Shown: one piece after another, positions 1-8,016 of the stretch
How positions within the stretch are numbered: the first letter of the stretch is position 1
How the letters are laid out: every line of letters starts with the position of its first letter
Source of the DNA: Lachnospiraceae bacterium
GTDB lineage: Bacteria; Bacillota; Clostridia; Lachnospirales; Lachnospiraceae
DNA: 34,408 nt
Assembly: GCA_009774175.1 (NCBI GenBank)
Contig: VSNG01000033.1
Location: forward strand, 1-34,408
Direction of reading: 5' to 3'
Made by a program: the position numbers and the translations under genes
Notes under the pieces: model-generated
Database searches by the model: none
What the model saw: the letters and a program-made list of their open reading frames with translations, nothing else
Told to the model about the DNA's origin: nothing

Positions 1-63
1 ATATAATATATAATGAAAGAACGTAAATTGTAGTTTTATAGATGACGGAAGATGGTAAAGCGG

Positions 64-1737
64 ATGGCTGTTAAAAGTTTAAAAGATCCTATATATGGTT
101 ACATTGAAATTGAAGAGTCAATTATGCATAATGTAGTTGATACGCCCGCATTTCAACGTTTGCGCAATATTGTGCAGACCAGCTACGCGCCTCTTTATTC
201 TGCAGCGGTTCATAATCGTTTTATTCATTCGCTGGGAGTATACCATTTAGGAGAAATTGCATATCGAGCAGTTTGTAAATCTATTCGGAATAATCAGGAA
301 ATTGAAAATTTAAAAGATTTAGAAAGATATGGAGAGTTATTTCGGTTGGCATGTCTTCTTCATGATGTAGGACATGCACCGTTTTCTCATACAGGAGAGG
401 AATACTATTTAAATTTACAGGAAAAAGACAGTAAACGGTATGATGAGCTGCATAATATGCTTATAGAAGCAGTAGGGAATGCGCAATTTAAAGCTGATGT
501 TAAGAGTATAAAACTGGGATTTGAATCGGCAAAACCTCATGAGATAATGAGCGCTATTGTAGCGTTAAGGCAATTTCCCGCGTTGTTTGGAAATAGCAGG
601 GAACGGTCCTTTTTTGCCAGATGTATTACTGGCTACACCTATACGAATCTGACAAAAAATCAGGACATATGGAATTGTCTGATACGGCTTTTGAATGCTG
701 ATGTAATAGATGTAGATAAACTGGATTATCTGATCAGAGATGCATATATAACGGGATTTGATACGGTGCAGATTGACTATATCAGACTGCTGGGAGCTAT
801 CTGCTTATGGAGAGACGAGGAGGAGGGGATCTGGAAATTAGTTTTTCATAAATCGGCTCTTAGTGTAATTCAGAATGTGGTGTTTGCTCATGATGCGGAG
901 AGACATTGGATACAGAATCATCCTGTGGTGCAGTATGAAGGTTATATATTGAATCATGCAATTGAACAAGTGAATCGTCGGTTTTCAAAGGCTGATCATA
1001 GGTTGTTTTCATATGAGACGTTGACGGAAGAAGGAAATCAACTGGATGAAAATATCCACATTTCTTTACTGGCGGACGACGATTTGGTTTATTTAATGAA
1101 AAATGTATGCTCGGATGAGACCACAAAGGAGTATTTTAACAGACAAAATCGAAGACATCCGATATGGAAGTCAGAGGCTGAATATAAAAGCCTGTTTTAT
1201 TGCAGAGCGGGAGCGGATAGTGATATCACTAATTTTATAGAGAAAGAAATTGACGATTTATCGAAATATGTTATTAATATAACCGGGAAAGATACCATTG
1301 ACGAATCTACAATAGAAGCTTTAAAGAAACAGATTGAAGAATTAAACAGTAAGTTAAAAGGAGGTAGAAAAAAACAAAAAGAAGAAGTTGCGAAATTATT
1401 AAAAGAAGCCAAAAAACATTTAAGTGTTCTTGAATGTATGTATGACATAACGGTAAAAAGCGGAGTTGTATTTGACTTGTTGATCCTGAGAGCAAGCCAG
1501 TTTAATAGCGGCTTTGTGAAAAAGGAGTTTGCTCAGCTGCCGATTTTGTTTCCGGACAGGAACCGTACAAATAATTTTGGAAAGATTGTTAATAGCATAA
1601 ATGCGGAAAAAACAGAAAAAAATGATTTCTTTTATATATTTTACAGAAGGGAATCATGTGGAGAACAGAAAAAATCTATTGACGCAGAGGCGCTTGTTCA
1701 GGGGCTGGCAGATATAGCAAACAATAAAGGAAAATAA
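64..1737 (+). CDS. HD-domain phosphohydrolase (SAMHD1/YwfO-like)
   Basis: This is a predicted metal-dependent HD-superfamily phosphohydrolase of the dNTP triphosphohydrolase-like branch, about 557 aa and probably cytosolic. Near the N-terminus it has DPIYGYI and FQRLRNI, both typical of this branch. These are followed by RFIHSLG (His near residue 55), the HD doublet in LLHDVGHAPFSH (near 100-101), and DVDKLDYLIRDA (near 224). The last third contains a Lys/Glu-rich segment likely to be a coiled coil (about residues 420-450). I chose ATG 64 because GGAAG at 47-51 abuts the alternative ATG at 52. Base use is clearly more AT-rich than in the genes after 2354, as it is in the next gene, which suggests separate acquisition. 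The substrate cannot be read from sequence; dNTPase activity is only a family-level inference. Confidence in the HD family is high, in the role low. Confidence 0.85.
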   Translation: MAVKSLKDPIYGYIEIEESIMHNVVDTPAFQRLRNIVQTSYAPLYSAAVHNRFIHSLGVYHLGEIAYRAVCKSIRNNQEIENLKDLERYGELFRLACLLHDVGHAPFSHTGEEYYLNLQEKDSKRYDELHNMLIEAVGNAQFKADVKSIKLGFESAKPHEIMSAIVALRQFPALFGNSRERSFFARCITGYTYTNLTKNQDIWNCLIRLLNADVIDVDKLDYLIRDAYITGFDTVQIDYIRLLGAICLWRDEEEGIWKLVFHKSALSVIQNVVFAHDAERHWIQNHPVVQYEGYILNHAIEQVNRRFSKADHRLFSYETLTEEGNQLDENIHISLLADDDLVYLMKNVCSDETTKEYFNRQNRRHPIWKSEAEYKSLFYCRAGADSDITNFIEKEIDDLSKYVINITGKDTIDESTIEALKKQIEELNSKLKGGRKKQKEEVAKLLKEAKKHLSVLECMYDITVKSGVVFDLLILRASQFNSGFVKKEFAQLPILFPDRNRTNNFGKIVNSINAEKTEKNDFFYIFYRRESCGEQKKSIDAEALVQGLADIANNKGK

Positions 1738-1826
1738 AGTTTAGTCAGATTTACTATGTACAAGGCAATGAATTTGGATATAATATAACTAAACCCTACT
1801 GAACTTTTTTATTATCGAGGTGGCGT

Positions 1827-2192
1827 ATGAGTATTAAAATTGGAATAGCAGATTTGGTTGCAAATGCGTTGATTGAGTTGGTTGATAATGATGAGAAAAA
1901 TCGAGAAGTGACATATGAACAATTGAATGAGTATGGCGCTCTTGTTATTGAGACGCTGAATGCACAGAAAGAAGAAGCGGTATTGATTATTTCCAAGGAG
2001 AGAACCAAAGCATTTCTTAATGACTATTCTGATTTTTTTGAAGTCAGGATCAATGCAAAAAAGGAAAAATGTATTGCTTTGAGGGAAGGAAAGACGACAG
2101 ATGAACTTAGAGAGTTGTTTAGAGGGTATTTGTCGCTTGATATGTTGTTGGCATTTATCAGCGAATATACGATACAGGCTTTAGGAATATAG
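1827..2192 (+). CDS. hypothetical protein, 121 aa
   Basis: I do not recognise a family. The protein is small, charged and soluble-looking, with no signal peptide or membrane segment. It begins with a predicted helix (MSIKIGIADLVANALIELVDN) and alternates helical and strand-like segments, with a hydrophobic C-terminal helix (about residues 103-120). GAGG lies 7 nt before ATG 1827. It follows the HD-domain gene by 89 bp on the same strand, shares its AT-rich composition, and both end before the terminator at 2226-2269. A TATAAT at 1779-1784 could give it its own transcript, but no good -35 is visible. A functional link to the HD protein is only inferred from position and composition. Confidence 0.7.
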   Translation: MSIKIGIADLVANALIELVDNDEKNREVTYEQLNEYGALVIETLNAQKEEAVLIISKERTKAFLNDYSDFFEVRINAKKEKCIALREGKTTDELRELFRGYLSLDMLLAFISEYTIQALGI

Positions 2193-2225
2193 CCGTTTAG
2201 GATGATGAGACCTGATTTTCAGAGC

Positions 2226-2269
2226 GCCTCCAATTGTCAGCCGGGGAAATGACAGTTGGGGGCTTTTTT
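2226..2269 (+). terminator. intrinsic terminator after the AT-rich pair
   Basis: A 14-bp stem (2226-2239 with 2250-2263, allowing G-U pairs) has a 10-nt loop and is followed by six T at 2264-2269. It separates the AT-rich first segment from the next promoter. Confidence 0.9.
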
Positions 2270-2277
2270 ATAAGCGT

Positions 2278-2306
2278 TTGAGAATCGTTTGCCGATATGC
2301 TATAAT
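2278..2306 (+). promoter_or_regulatory. sigma-A promoter of the epimerase-cytidylyltransferase-dehydrogenase cassette
   Basis: TTGAGA (2278-2283), a 17-bp spacer and TATAAT (2301-2306), 48 bp before the epimerase start. Confidence 0.8.
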
Positions 2307-2353
2307 CTTTATATCTGCAGTCAAAATGGAAAGATATCTTTTGGAGGACCCCA

Positions 2354-3016
2354 ATGGACTTTGAATTAACAGCATCCATGATGTGCGCCAATTACGGAAA
2401 TCTGGAGAAGGAAGTGCGGGATTTGGAGGAGGGCGGCATTGACTCCTTCCATATAGACATTATGGACGGCCGGTATGTGCCGAATTTCGCCATGTCCTTA
2501 AATGATATGAAGTATATTGCTTCGGCGACGAATAAGCCGCTGGACGTGCATCTCATGATAGAACATCCCAATAATAATATTCACATTTTTCTGGAAAATC
2601 TGCGAAAGGGAGATACCGTTTACATCCACCCCGAGGCGGAATATCATCCCTCTACGACCTTGCAGAAAATCATCAATGCGGGAATGACGCCGGGAATCGC
2701 CATCAATCCGGGCACCAGTATCGAGACGGTAATGGAGATGCTTGTGATCGTAAAAAAGGTGTTGGTGATGGCGGTGAATCCGGGGAATGCCGGTCAAATG
2801 TATATGCCTTATGTTAGTAAGAAGATCACCCGTCTTCTGGCACTAAAGGATGATACTAATTTTGAAATTTACTGGGACGGCGCCTGCGGAGCGGACAAGA
2901 TCAAAACCTATGCGCCCAGAGGCGTGAAGGGCTTCGTACTTGGGACGACGCTGCTTTTTGGCAAGGAAGAGCCCTATGGGGAGACGCTGAAAAATATTCG
3001 GGAACTGCGCTTTTAA
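2354..3016 (+). CDS. ribulose-phosphate 3-epimerase family protein
   Basis: A TIM-barrel epimerase of the RPE/AlsE family, 220 aa, which is the usual length. Characteristic parts are FHIDIMDGRYVPNF (residues 32-45), VHLM (65-68), INPGTS (117-122), VNPGNAGQMY (141-150) and WDGA (174-177). The metal and catalytic residues of the family appear present: His33, Asp35, His66 and Asp175. The N-terminal strand reads ASMMCANYGNL where classical Rpe has a SILSADF-like stretch, and the second Asp is in WDGA rather than VDGG, so this is a divergent paralogue. GGAGG lies 7 nt before ATG 2354. The next two genes encode a nucleotidyltransferase and a polyol-phosphate dehydrogenase, so it probably prepares a ketose phosphate for a CDP-polyol pathway instead of serving the pentose phosphate pathway. 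The substrate (ribulose-5-P, allulose-6-P or other) is not determined. Confidence 0.85.
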   Translation: MDFELTASMMCANYGNLEKEVRDLEEGGIDSFHIDIMDGRYVPNFAMSLNDMKYIASATNKPLDVHLMIEHPNNNIHIFLENLRKGDTVYIHPEAEYHPSTTLQKIINAGMTPGIAINPGTSIETVMEMLVIVKKVLVMAVNPGNAGQMYMPYVSKKITRLLALKDDTNFEIYWDGACGADKIKTYAPRGVKGFVLGTTLLFGKEEPYGETLKNIRELRF

Positions 3017-3076
3017 TCGGGCGGGTATTGATATGCCGGGTATTGTAAGACGGGGTCTGCGAAAGGGGATGCGGAT

Positions 3077-3829
3077 ATGGTGACAGCGCTGGTTTTATCC
3101 GGGGGAACCGGAACCAGAATGGGTGTGGAGACGCCGAAACAGTACATAGAGGTAGAGAAAAGACCGATTATCGCCTATTGTCTGAAAACTCTTTTTTCCC
3201 ATGACGGGATTGACGCAGTGCAGATTGTGGCGGATGAAATGTGGCGGGACACGATTTTATCTTCTATGGAACAGATACGGGATGATGGGCGTGAGGCGGC
3301 GATTTCGAAAAAGACGATTTCGGAGAAGACAGCGGGCGCAATCAGTAAATTTAAAGGCTTTTCCCGGCCGGGCAGGAACAGGCAGACGTCTATTCTGCAC
3401 GGTCTGGAAGATATCAGAGAATATGCCGGGGATGCGGATTATGTGCTGATCCATGACGCGGCAAGGCCTCTGCTTTCGGGGGAGCTGATTACGGACTGCC
3501 TGCAGGCGGCGGCAGGGCACGACGGCGTACTGCCGGCGTTACCCATGAAGGATACGGTATATTTCAGCGAGAACGGGAAAAAGATTGCCTCTCTTCTGGA
3601 TCGTGGCAGGATTTTTGCGGGGCAGGCGCCGGAGCTTTTTTTGCTGGGAAAGTACTATGAGGCCAACCGGGCGCTTTTACCCAAACGGATTTTACAGATA
3701 AACGGCTCTACGGAGCCGGCGGTCATGGCGGGAATGGATATTGTCATGATACCGGGGGACGAGGGGAATTTTAAAATTACCACAAAGGCGGATCTGATAC
3801 GCTTTCAGGAGCGTGTGGGGACAGCCTGA
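3077..3829 (+). CDS. IspD/TarI-like cytidylyltransferase
   Basis: A GT-A fold nucleotidyltransferase of 250 aa that transfers CMP from CTP to a sugar-alcohol phosphate. Family motifs are LSGGTGTRM (residues 7-15) with PKQY (20-23), GRNRQTS, HDAARP, MKDTVY and GNFKITTKADL near the C-terminus. It lacks the TDDA segment of true IspD, which is present in the second homologue at 33364, and instead has STEPAVMAGMD; there is also an extra Lys/Arg-rich loop around residues 70-95. TarI (ribitol-5-phosphate cytidylyltransferase) or a similar polyol enzyme is therefore the better reading. AAAGGGG precedes ATG 3077. The position between an epimerase and a dehydrogenase supports a CDP-ribitol-like product, but the substrate is inferred. 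Confidence 0.8.
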   Translation: MVTALVLSGGTGTRMGVETPKQYIEVEKRPIIAYCLKTLFSHDGIDAVQIVADEMWRDTILSSMEQIRDDGREAAISKKTISEKTAGAISKFKGFSRPGRNRQTSILHGLEDIREYAGDADYVLIHDAARPLLSGELITDCLQAAAGHDGVLPALPMKDTVYFSENGKKIASLLDRGRIFAGQAPELFLLGKYYEANRALLPKRILQINGSTEPAVMAGMDIVMIPGDEGNFKITTKADLIRFQERVGTA

Positions 3830-3904
3830 ATCAACAGGCGGTTTGGTTTACCGAAAGGGTTTTAACTCAATCGGGAATTTGTGATGCTGCGGAATGGAGA
3901 AAAA

Positions 3905-4948
3905 ATGAAAGCTTGGGTTTTACATGGCGTTAATGATCTTCGATTTGAAGACGTAAAGGTTCCTGATATCGGAGTCGATGAAATTCTGCTTTCCGTGAAG
4001 GCGGCGGGGATCTGCGGCTCCGATATTCCGCGGATTTTTTATACGGGAACCTATTCTTATCCGCTGATACCGGGGCATGAATTTGCGGGACAGGTGGCGG
4101 AAATTGGGAGCGGTGTGGATAAAAAATGGCAGGGACAGCGGGTTGGCGTATTTCCGCTGATACCCTGCCATGTCTGTCCGCCCTGTCGGGCGGGAGCATA
4201 CGAAATGTGCAGGAAGTACAGTTATCTTGGCTCCCGCAGGGACGGCGGTTTTGCCGAGTATGTAGCGGTGCCTGAAAAGAACCTGATTGCGCTGCCGGAG
4301 GGCGTGAGCTTTGAGGAGGCGGCCATGCTGGAGCCCATGTCGGTGGCGGTTCACGCCATGAGAAAAATCAGGCCTGTTTTGGGGGAGCGCATTGCAATCT
4401 GCGGTCTGGGGACGATCGGCCTGTTTTTACTTATGTTTCTTCTGGAAGCCGGGCATAAAAACATTTATGCCATAGGCAACAAGGAATTTCAGCGGCAAAT
4501 GGCGAAACGGCTTGGTCTGCCCGCGGAGGCTTTCTGTGACAGCAGGAAGCAGGATGCGGAGGCGTGGCTGGCGGAGAGAACGGGCGGCGCAGGAGCGGAT
4601 GTGTTTTTTGAATGCGTCGGAAGAAACGAGACGGTGGCGCAGGCGGTCAAAATGACGGCTCCCGGCGGACGGGTGATGCTGGTGGGCAATCCGGCTTCGG
4701 ATATGACCCTTCCCAAAGAAACTTACTGGAAGATTCTGCGAAACCAGCTGACGGTGCTTGGCACATGGAATTCGTCTTTTACCCACAACGTGGACGACGA
4801 CTGGCACTATGTGCTGGAGAGGCTGGGCGACGGAAAGGTTTCGCCGGCAGCGTTTATCACCCACAGGATTTCTCTGGAGGAACTGGACCGGGGGCTTGCG
4901 GTGATGAAGGATAAGAAGGAAGAGTACGGTAAGGTGATGGTGAGGTGA
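3905..4948 (+). CDS. zinc-dependent polyol-phosphate dehydrogenase (GatD/TarJ-like MDR)
   Basis: A medium-chain zinc alcohol dehydrogenase of 347 aa, close in overall pattern to galactitol-1-phosphate 5-dehydrogenase and TarJ. Catalytic zinc ligands are Cys37 (GICGSD) and His58-Glu59 (GHEF); structural zinc ligands are Cys88, Cys91, Cys94 and Cys102. A Rossmann motif (GLGTIGLFLL) follows at about residues 168-177. ATG 3905 is chosen because GGAGA sits at 3896-3900; the in-frame ATG 3881 has no such site. It is the last gene of a three-gene cassette with 52-75 bp gaps and would interconvert a ketose phosphate and a polyol phosphate using NAD(P)H. In the TarIJ scheme it would supply ribitol-5-phosphate to the cytidylyltransferase upstream. 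Substrate uncertain. Confidence 0.85.
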   Translation: MKAWVLHGVNDLRFEDVKVPDIGVDEILLSVKAAGICGSDIPRIFYTGTYSYPLIPGHEFAGQVAEIGSGVDKKWQGQRVGVFPLIPCHVCPPCRAGAYEMCRKYSYLGSRRDGGFAEYVAVPEKNLIALPEGVSFEEAAMLEPMSVAVHAMRKIRPVLGERIAICGLGTIGLFLLMFLLEAGHKNIYAIGNKEFQRQMAKRLGLPAEAFCDSRKQDAEAWLAERTGGAGADVFFECVGRNETVAQAVKMTAPGGRVMLVGNPASDMTLPKETYWKILRNQLTVLGTWNSSFTHNVDDDWHYVLERLGDGKVSPAAFITHRISLEELDRGLAVMKDKKEEYGKVMVR

Positions 4949-5000
4949 TGGGGAATTATGACGCCGGGTATCTGGGGAATTATAGGGCCGATTATTTTCC

Positions 5001-5029
5001 TTGAAACTTTCCATGATTTGTTATATGAT
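5001..5029 (+). promoter_or_regulatory. sigma-A promoter
   Basis: TTGAAA (5001-5006), a 17-bp spacer and TATGAT (5024-5029), 38 bp before the 5068 start. Confidence 0.75.
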
Positions 5030-5067
5030 AATCCTATATTTTCTGAGAGCTAAAGGAGTGAAGTGTC

Positions 5068-5571
5068 ATGAGCGAATCTTACGTGGAATGTCTGGTGGCG
5101 AGGAAGCCGTCTTTCGTGATGCAGTTTCTTAAAACGTTATTGATTATGCTGACCGTAGTGTTTGTTCTGGTCGGATTTATATTTATGCCGGGGATACCGG
5201 GGCTCCTTGTGGCGGCTGCGACGGCTGTGGGAGCTTATTTTGTATATCTGAACGCCAGCATTGAGTATGAGTATCTGTATGTGGATAAGGAGATCAGCAT
5301 TGACAAGGTTCTGGCCAAAAGCCGCAGGAAGAAGGCGGGCAGCTATTCTCTGGAGCAGATGGAAATTTTTGCGCCCCTGAATTCTCATCGACTGGATTCT
5401 TACAGAAACCGTCAGCTTAAGACGCAGGATTACAGCTCGGGCATTGCTGCGCAGCCGGAAAAGAGATACATGATGATCTGGAATGGTGATACGAAGATTA
5501 TTTTAGAGCCCAATGCGGAGATGGTTAAGGCTATTCAGAGCGTTGCGCCCCGTAAGGTTTTTACGGATTAG
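5068..5571 (+). CDS. small membrane protein (possibly DUF6106 family)
   Basis: A 167-aa protein with two adjacent hydrophobic segments (about residues 22-38 and 41-62) near the N-terminus and a soluble C-terminal domain that looks like a PH-like or YcxB-like beta domain (SYSLEQMEIFAPLNSHRLDS and RYMMIWNGDTKIILEPN). It resembles a family of unknown function found in Lachnospiraceae; the DUF6106 name is from memory and tentative. AAAGGAG precedes ATG 5068 by about 9 nt. It has its own promoter and lies directly upstream of the guaB promoter. No enzymatic motif is visible. Confidence 0.75.
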   Translation: MSESYVECLVARKPSFVMQFLKTLLIMLTVVFVLVGFIFMPGIPGLLVAAATAVGAYFVYLNASIEYEYLYVDKEISIDKVLAKSRRKKAGSYSLEQMEIFAPLNSHRLDSYRNRQLKTQDYSSGIAAQPEKRYMMIWNGDTKIILEPNAEMVKAIQSVAPRKVFTD

Positions 5572-5590
5572 CATATTAAAGTTGTGAAGG

Positions 5591-5620
5591 AATACTGTCA
5601 GTTGAAGGGCTGGCAGTATT
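5591..5620 (+). promoter_or_regulatory. inverted repeat around the guaB -35 region
   Basis: AATACTGTCAG (5591-5601) and CTGGCAGTATT (5610-5620) form an 11-bp inverted repeat with one G-U/mismatch position. The 8-base centre (5602-5609) holds the candidate -35 TTGAAG. No T tract follows, so a repressor operator is more likely than a terminator. Confidence 0.5.
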
Positions 5621-5630
5621 ACTATATAGA
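5602..5630 (+). promoter_or_regulatory. candidate guaB promoter
   Basis: TTGAAG (5602-5607), a 17-bp spacer and TATAGA (5625-5630). The leader of about 75 nt contains a small hairpin (GCAGAC, 3-base loop, GTCTGC) but no purine riboswitch core that I can recognise. Confidence 0.55.
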
Positions 5631-5714
5631 AGCCGCAAAAGAAAAACATAGCGCTGTCGCAGACGGGGTCTGCAACGGAAGGACAACAATCACTACAACA
5701 CAGGAGGAGAGAAA

Positions 5715-7169
5715 ATGGGTCAGATTATTGGAGAGGGAATTACTTTTGATGATGTGCTCTTGGTGCCAAGCTATTCTCAGGTGATTCCGAATCAGGTGGA
5801 CTTGACAACGAATCTTACGAAGAAGATCAGGCTGAACATCCCCATGATGAGCGCGGGAATGGACACGGTGACGGAGCACAGGATGGCCATTGCCATGGCT
5901 AGACAGGGCGGTATCGGTATCATTCATAAAAACATGTCCATAGAGGCGCAGGCTGAGGAAGTAGACAAGGTAAAGCGCTCTGAGAACGGCGTGATCACAG
6001 ATCCTTTTTCACTGACTCCGGAGCATACGCTGGCGGATGCCGATGCGTTGATGGCAAAATTCCGTATTTCCGGCGTGCCGATTACACAGGGACGGAAGCT
6101 GGTTGGTATTATTACGAACCGTGATTTGAAGTTTGAGACGGATTTTAAGAAGAAAATCAAGGAGTCCATGACCTCTGAGAATCTGATTACAGCGAAAGCG
6201 GGCATTACGCTGGATCAGGCAAAAGAAATTCTGGCAGCCGCCAGAAAGGAAAAACTGCCGATTGTGGATGACGATTATAATCTGGTAGGTCTTATTACCA
6301 TTAAGGATATAGAGAAAACCATTAAGTATCCGCTTGCCGCAAAAGACAGCCAGGGAAGGCTCCTGTGCGGTGCGGGCGTTGGCATTACGTCCAACGTGCT
6401 TGACCGGGTGAAGGAGCTGATCGCCGCGAAGGTGGATGCGGTAGTGCTTGATTCCGCCCACGGCCATTCAGAAAATGTGCTGAAATGTCTGCGGATGATT
6501 AAAGACAAATACCCGGATTTACAGGTAATTGCCGGTAATGTAGCGACGGGAGCGGGCACCAGAGCGCTGATTGAGGCGGGCGCCGACGCGGTTAAGGTGG
6601 GTATCGGACCCGGTTCCATCTGTACCACCCGTGTGGTTGCCGGTATCGGCGTACCGCAGATTACGGCAATTATGCATGCATACGAGGCGGCCAGGGAGCA
6701 TGGCGTGCCGATTATTGCGGACGGCGGCATTAAGTATTCAGGCGATATGACAAAGGCCATTGCGGCGGGCGGAGACGTCTGCATGATGGGAAGTATGTTT
6801 GCTGGCTGTGAGGAGAGCCCGGGAACCTACGAGCTTTATCAGGGAAGAAAATATAAGGTATATCGCGGCATGGGTTCCATTGCGGCCATGGAGAATGGCA
6901 GTAAGGACCGCTATTTCCAGACTGACGCCAAGAAGCTGGTGCCGGAAGGCGTAGAGGGTCGTGTGGCGTATAAGGGCAGTGTGGAGGATACCGTATTTCA
7001 GCTGATGGGCGGTCTGCGTTCCGGTATGGGCTACTGCGGCACCGCTTCCATAGGGGAGTTAAAGGAAAACGGCAGATTCGTTAAGATTTCGGCGGCGTCC
7101 TTAAAGGAAAGCCACCCTCATGATATTCATATTACCAAAGAGGCGCCGAACTACAGTGTGGATGAATGA
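5715..7169 (+). CDS. guaB: inosine-5'-monophosphate dehydrogenase
   Basis: Converts IMP to XMP with NAD+, the committed step to GMP, in the cytosol; the family is tetrameric. The full length of 484 aa is normal. The N-terminal barrel part (TFDDVLLVPSYS, SAGMDTVTE) is interrupted by a tandem CBS (Bateman) domain at about residues 95-205 (GVITDPFSL to GLITIKDIEKT). The barrel then resumes with LDSAHGHS, GNVAT, the catalytic loop GPGSICTTR (Cys303), ADGGI and the flap region (GMGSIAAMENG to AYKGSV). GGAGGAG lies about 7 nt before ATG 5715. The next two genes make IMP, so substrate supply and use are encoded side by side. I see no missing key residue. Confidence 0.98.
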   Translation: MGQIIGEGITFDDVLLVPSYSQVIPNQVDLTTNLTKKIRLNIPMMSAGMDTVTEHRMAIAMARQGGIGIIHKNMSIEAQAEEVDKVKRSENGVITDPFSLTPEHTLADADALMAKFRISGVPITQGRKLVGIITNRDLKFETDFKKKIKESMTSENLITAKAGITLDQAKEILAAARKEKLPIVDDDYNLVGLITIKDIEKTIKYPLAAKDSQGRLLCGAGVGITSNVLDRVKELIAAKVDAVVLDSAHGHSENVLKCLRMIKDKYPDLQVIAGNVATGAGTRALIEAGADAVKVGIGPGSICTTRVVAGIGVPQITAIMHAYEAAREHGVPIIADGGIKYSGDMTKAIAAGGDVCMMGSMFAGCEESPGTYELYQGRKYKVYRGMGSIAAMENGSKDRYFQTDAKKLVPEGVEGRVAYKGSVEDTVFQLMGGLRSGMGYCGTASIGELKENGRFVKISAASLKESHPHDIHITKEAPNYSVDE

Positions 7170-7180
7170 TATAGGAGAAA

Positions 7181-7900
7181 ATGATTGTGGAAAAGAAAAA
7201 TTTAGCGAAAGAACTTGCGGGCAATGCATATCCGGGCCGGGGCATTGTGATCGGAAAGTCGGCTGACGGTAAGTATGCGGTAACGGCCTATTTTATTATG
7301 GGACGCAGCGGCAACAGCAGAAACCGGGTCTTTGTTGAGGAGGGAGAGGGCATCCGTACACAGGCTTTCGATCCTTCCAAACTGGAGGATCCCAGTCTGA
7401 TTATCTACGCTCCCGTGCGGGTGCTGGGAAATAAGACCATTGTTACAAATGGCGATCAGACGGATACGATTTATGAGCTGATGGATAGACAGCAGACCTT
7501 TGAACAGGCGCTGCGCACCAGAGAATTTGAGCCGGATGGGCCCAACTACACGCCCCGAATTTCCGGGATCATGCATCTGGAAAACGGCGGCTACAATTAT
7601 GCCATGTCGATTTTAAAGAGTAATAACGGCGATCCGGCTTCCTGCAACCGATATACGTTCGCGTACGAGAGCCCGGCGGCGGGAGAGGGAAGGTTTATCC
7701 ATACCTACATGGGGGACGGCGATCCGCTTCCCAGCTTTGAGGGAGAACCGACGCTGGTGGATATCGCAGGCGATATCGACAGCTTTACAAAGACCGTGTG
7801 GGAGAATCTGAACGAGGACAACAAGGTGTCGCTGTTTGTGCGTTACATTGAGATCGCTACGGGAAAATATGAGACAAGAATTGTAAACAAAAACCAGTAG
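7181..7900 (+). CDS. IMP cyclohydrolase, archaeal PurO-like
   Basis: Predicted stand-alone IMP cyclohydrolase (FAICAR to IMP, last step of purine synthesis), 239 aa, PF07826-like. Recognisable features are the N-terminal NAYPGRGIVIG followed by VTAYFIMGRSGNSRNRVF (about residues 34-51), a middle TPRISGIMH and the C-terminal LFVRYIEIATG. The family, first described in archaea, is unrelated to the MGS-like cyclohydrolase domain of bifunctional PurH. AGGAG precedes ATG 7181, only 11 bp after the guaB stop, so co-transcription and coupled expression are likely. The downstream PurH lacks the cyclohydrolase half, which this protein evidently replaces. The assignment rests on family resemblance and context, which agree. 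Confidence 0.88.
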   Translation: MIVEKKNLAKELAGNAYPGRGIVIGKSADGKYAVTAYFIMGRSGNSRNRVFVEEGEGIRTQAFDPSKLEDPSLIIYAPVRVLGNKTIVTNGDQTDTIYELMDRQQTFEQALRTREFEPDGPNYTPRISGIMHLENGGYNYAMSILKSNNGDPASCNRYTFAYESPAAGEGRFIHTYMGDGDPLPSFEGEPTLVDIAGDIDSFTKTVWENLNEDNKVSLFVRYIEIATGKYETRIVNKNQ

Positions 7901-8016
7901 CGTACGGGGAGACAGCGGAAACAGCGTAAAGAAGCCATGGAAGCCGTGCGGTGAAACGGCCAAAATCACAAGATGTAATGACAGGATAACAGAGACGATT
8001 GGAGAAAACAGAGACG

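Noticed and set aside
4427..5014. Long minus-strand open frame opposite the zinc dehydrogenase gene
   Set aside because: It is rich in His, Arg and Pro, has no family resemblance and lies wholly opposite a well-supported gene.
5631..5714. Purine riboswitch upstream of guaB
   Set aside because: The leader is short and lacks the conserved three-way-junction core; only a small hairpin is present.
5584..5784. Plus-strand 66-codon frame overlapping the guaB start
   Set aside because: It has no SD, covers the guaB promoter and leader and runs into guaB in another frame.
7999..8016. TTG 7999 as the purH start
   Set aside because: The family N-terminus begins at MNELELKYG (ATG 8017), and the added residues have no family match.
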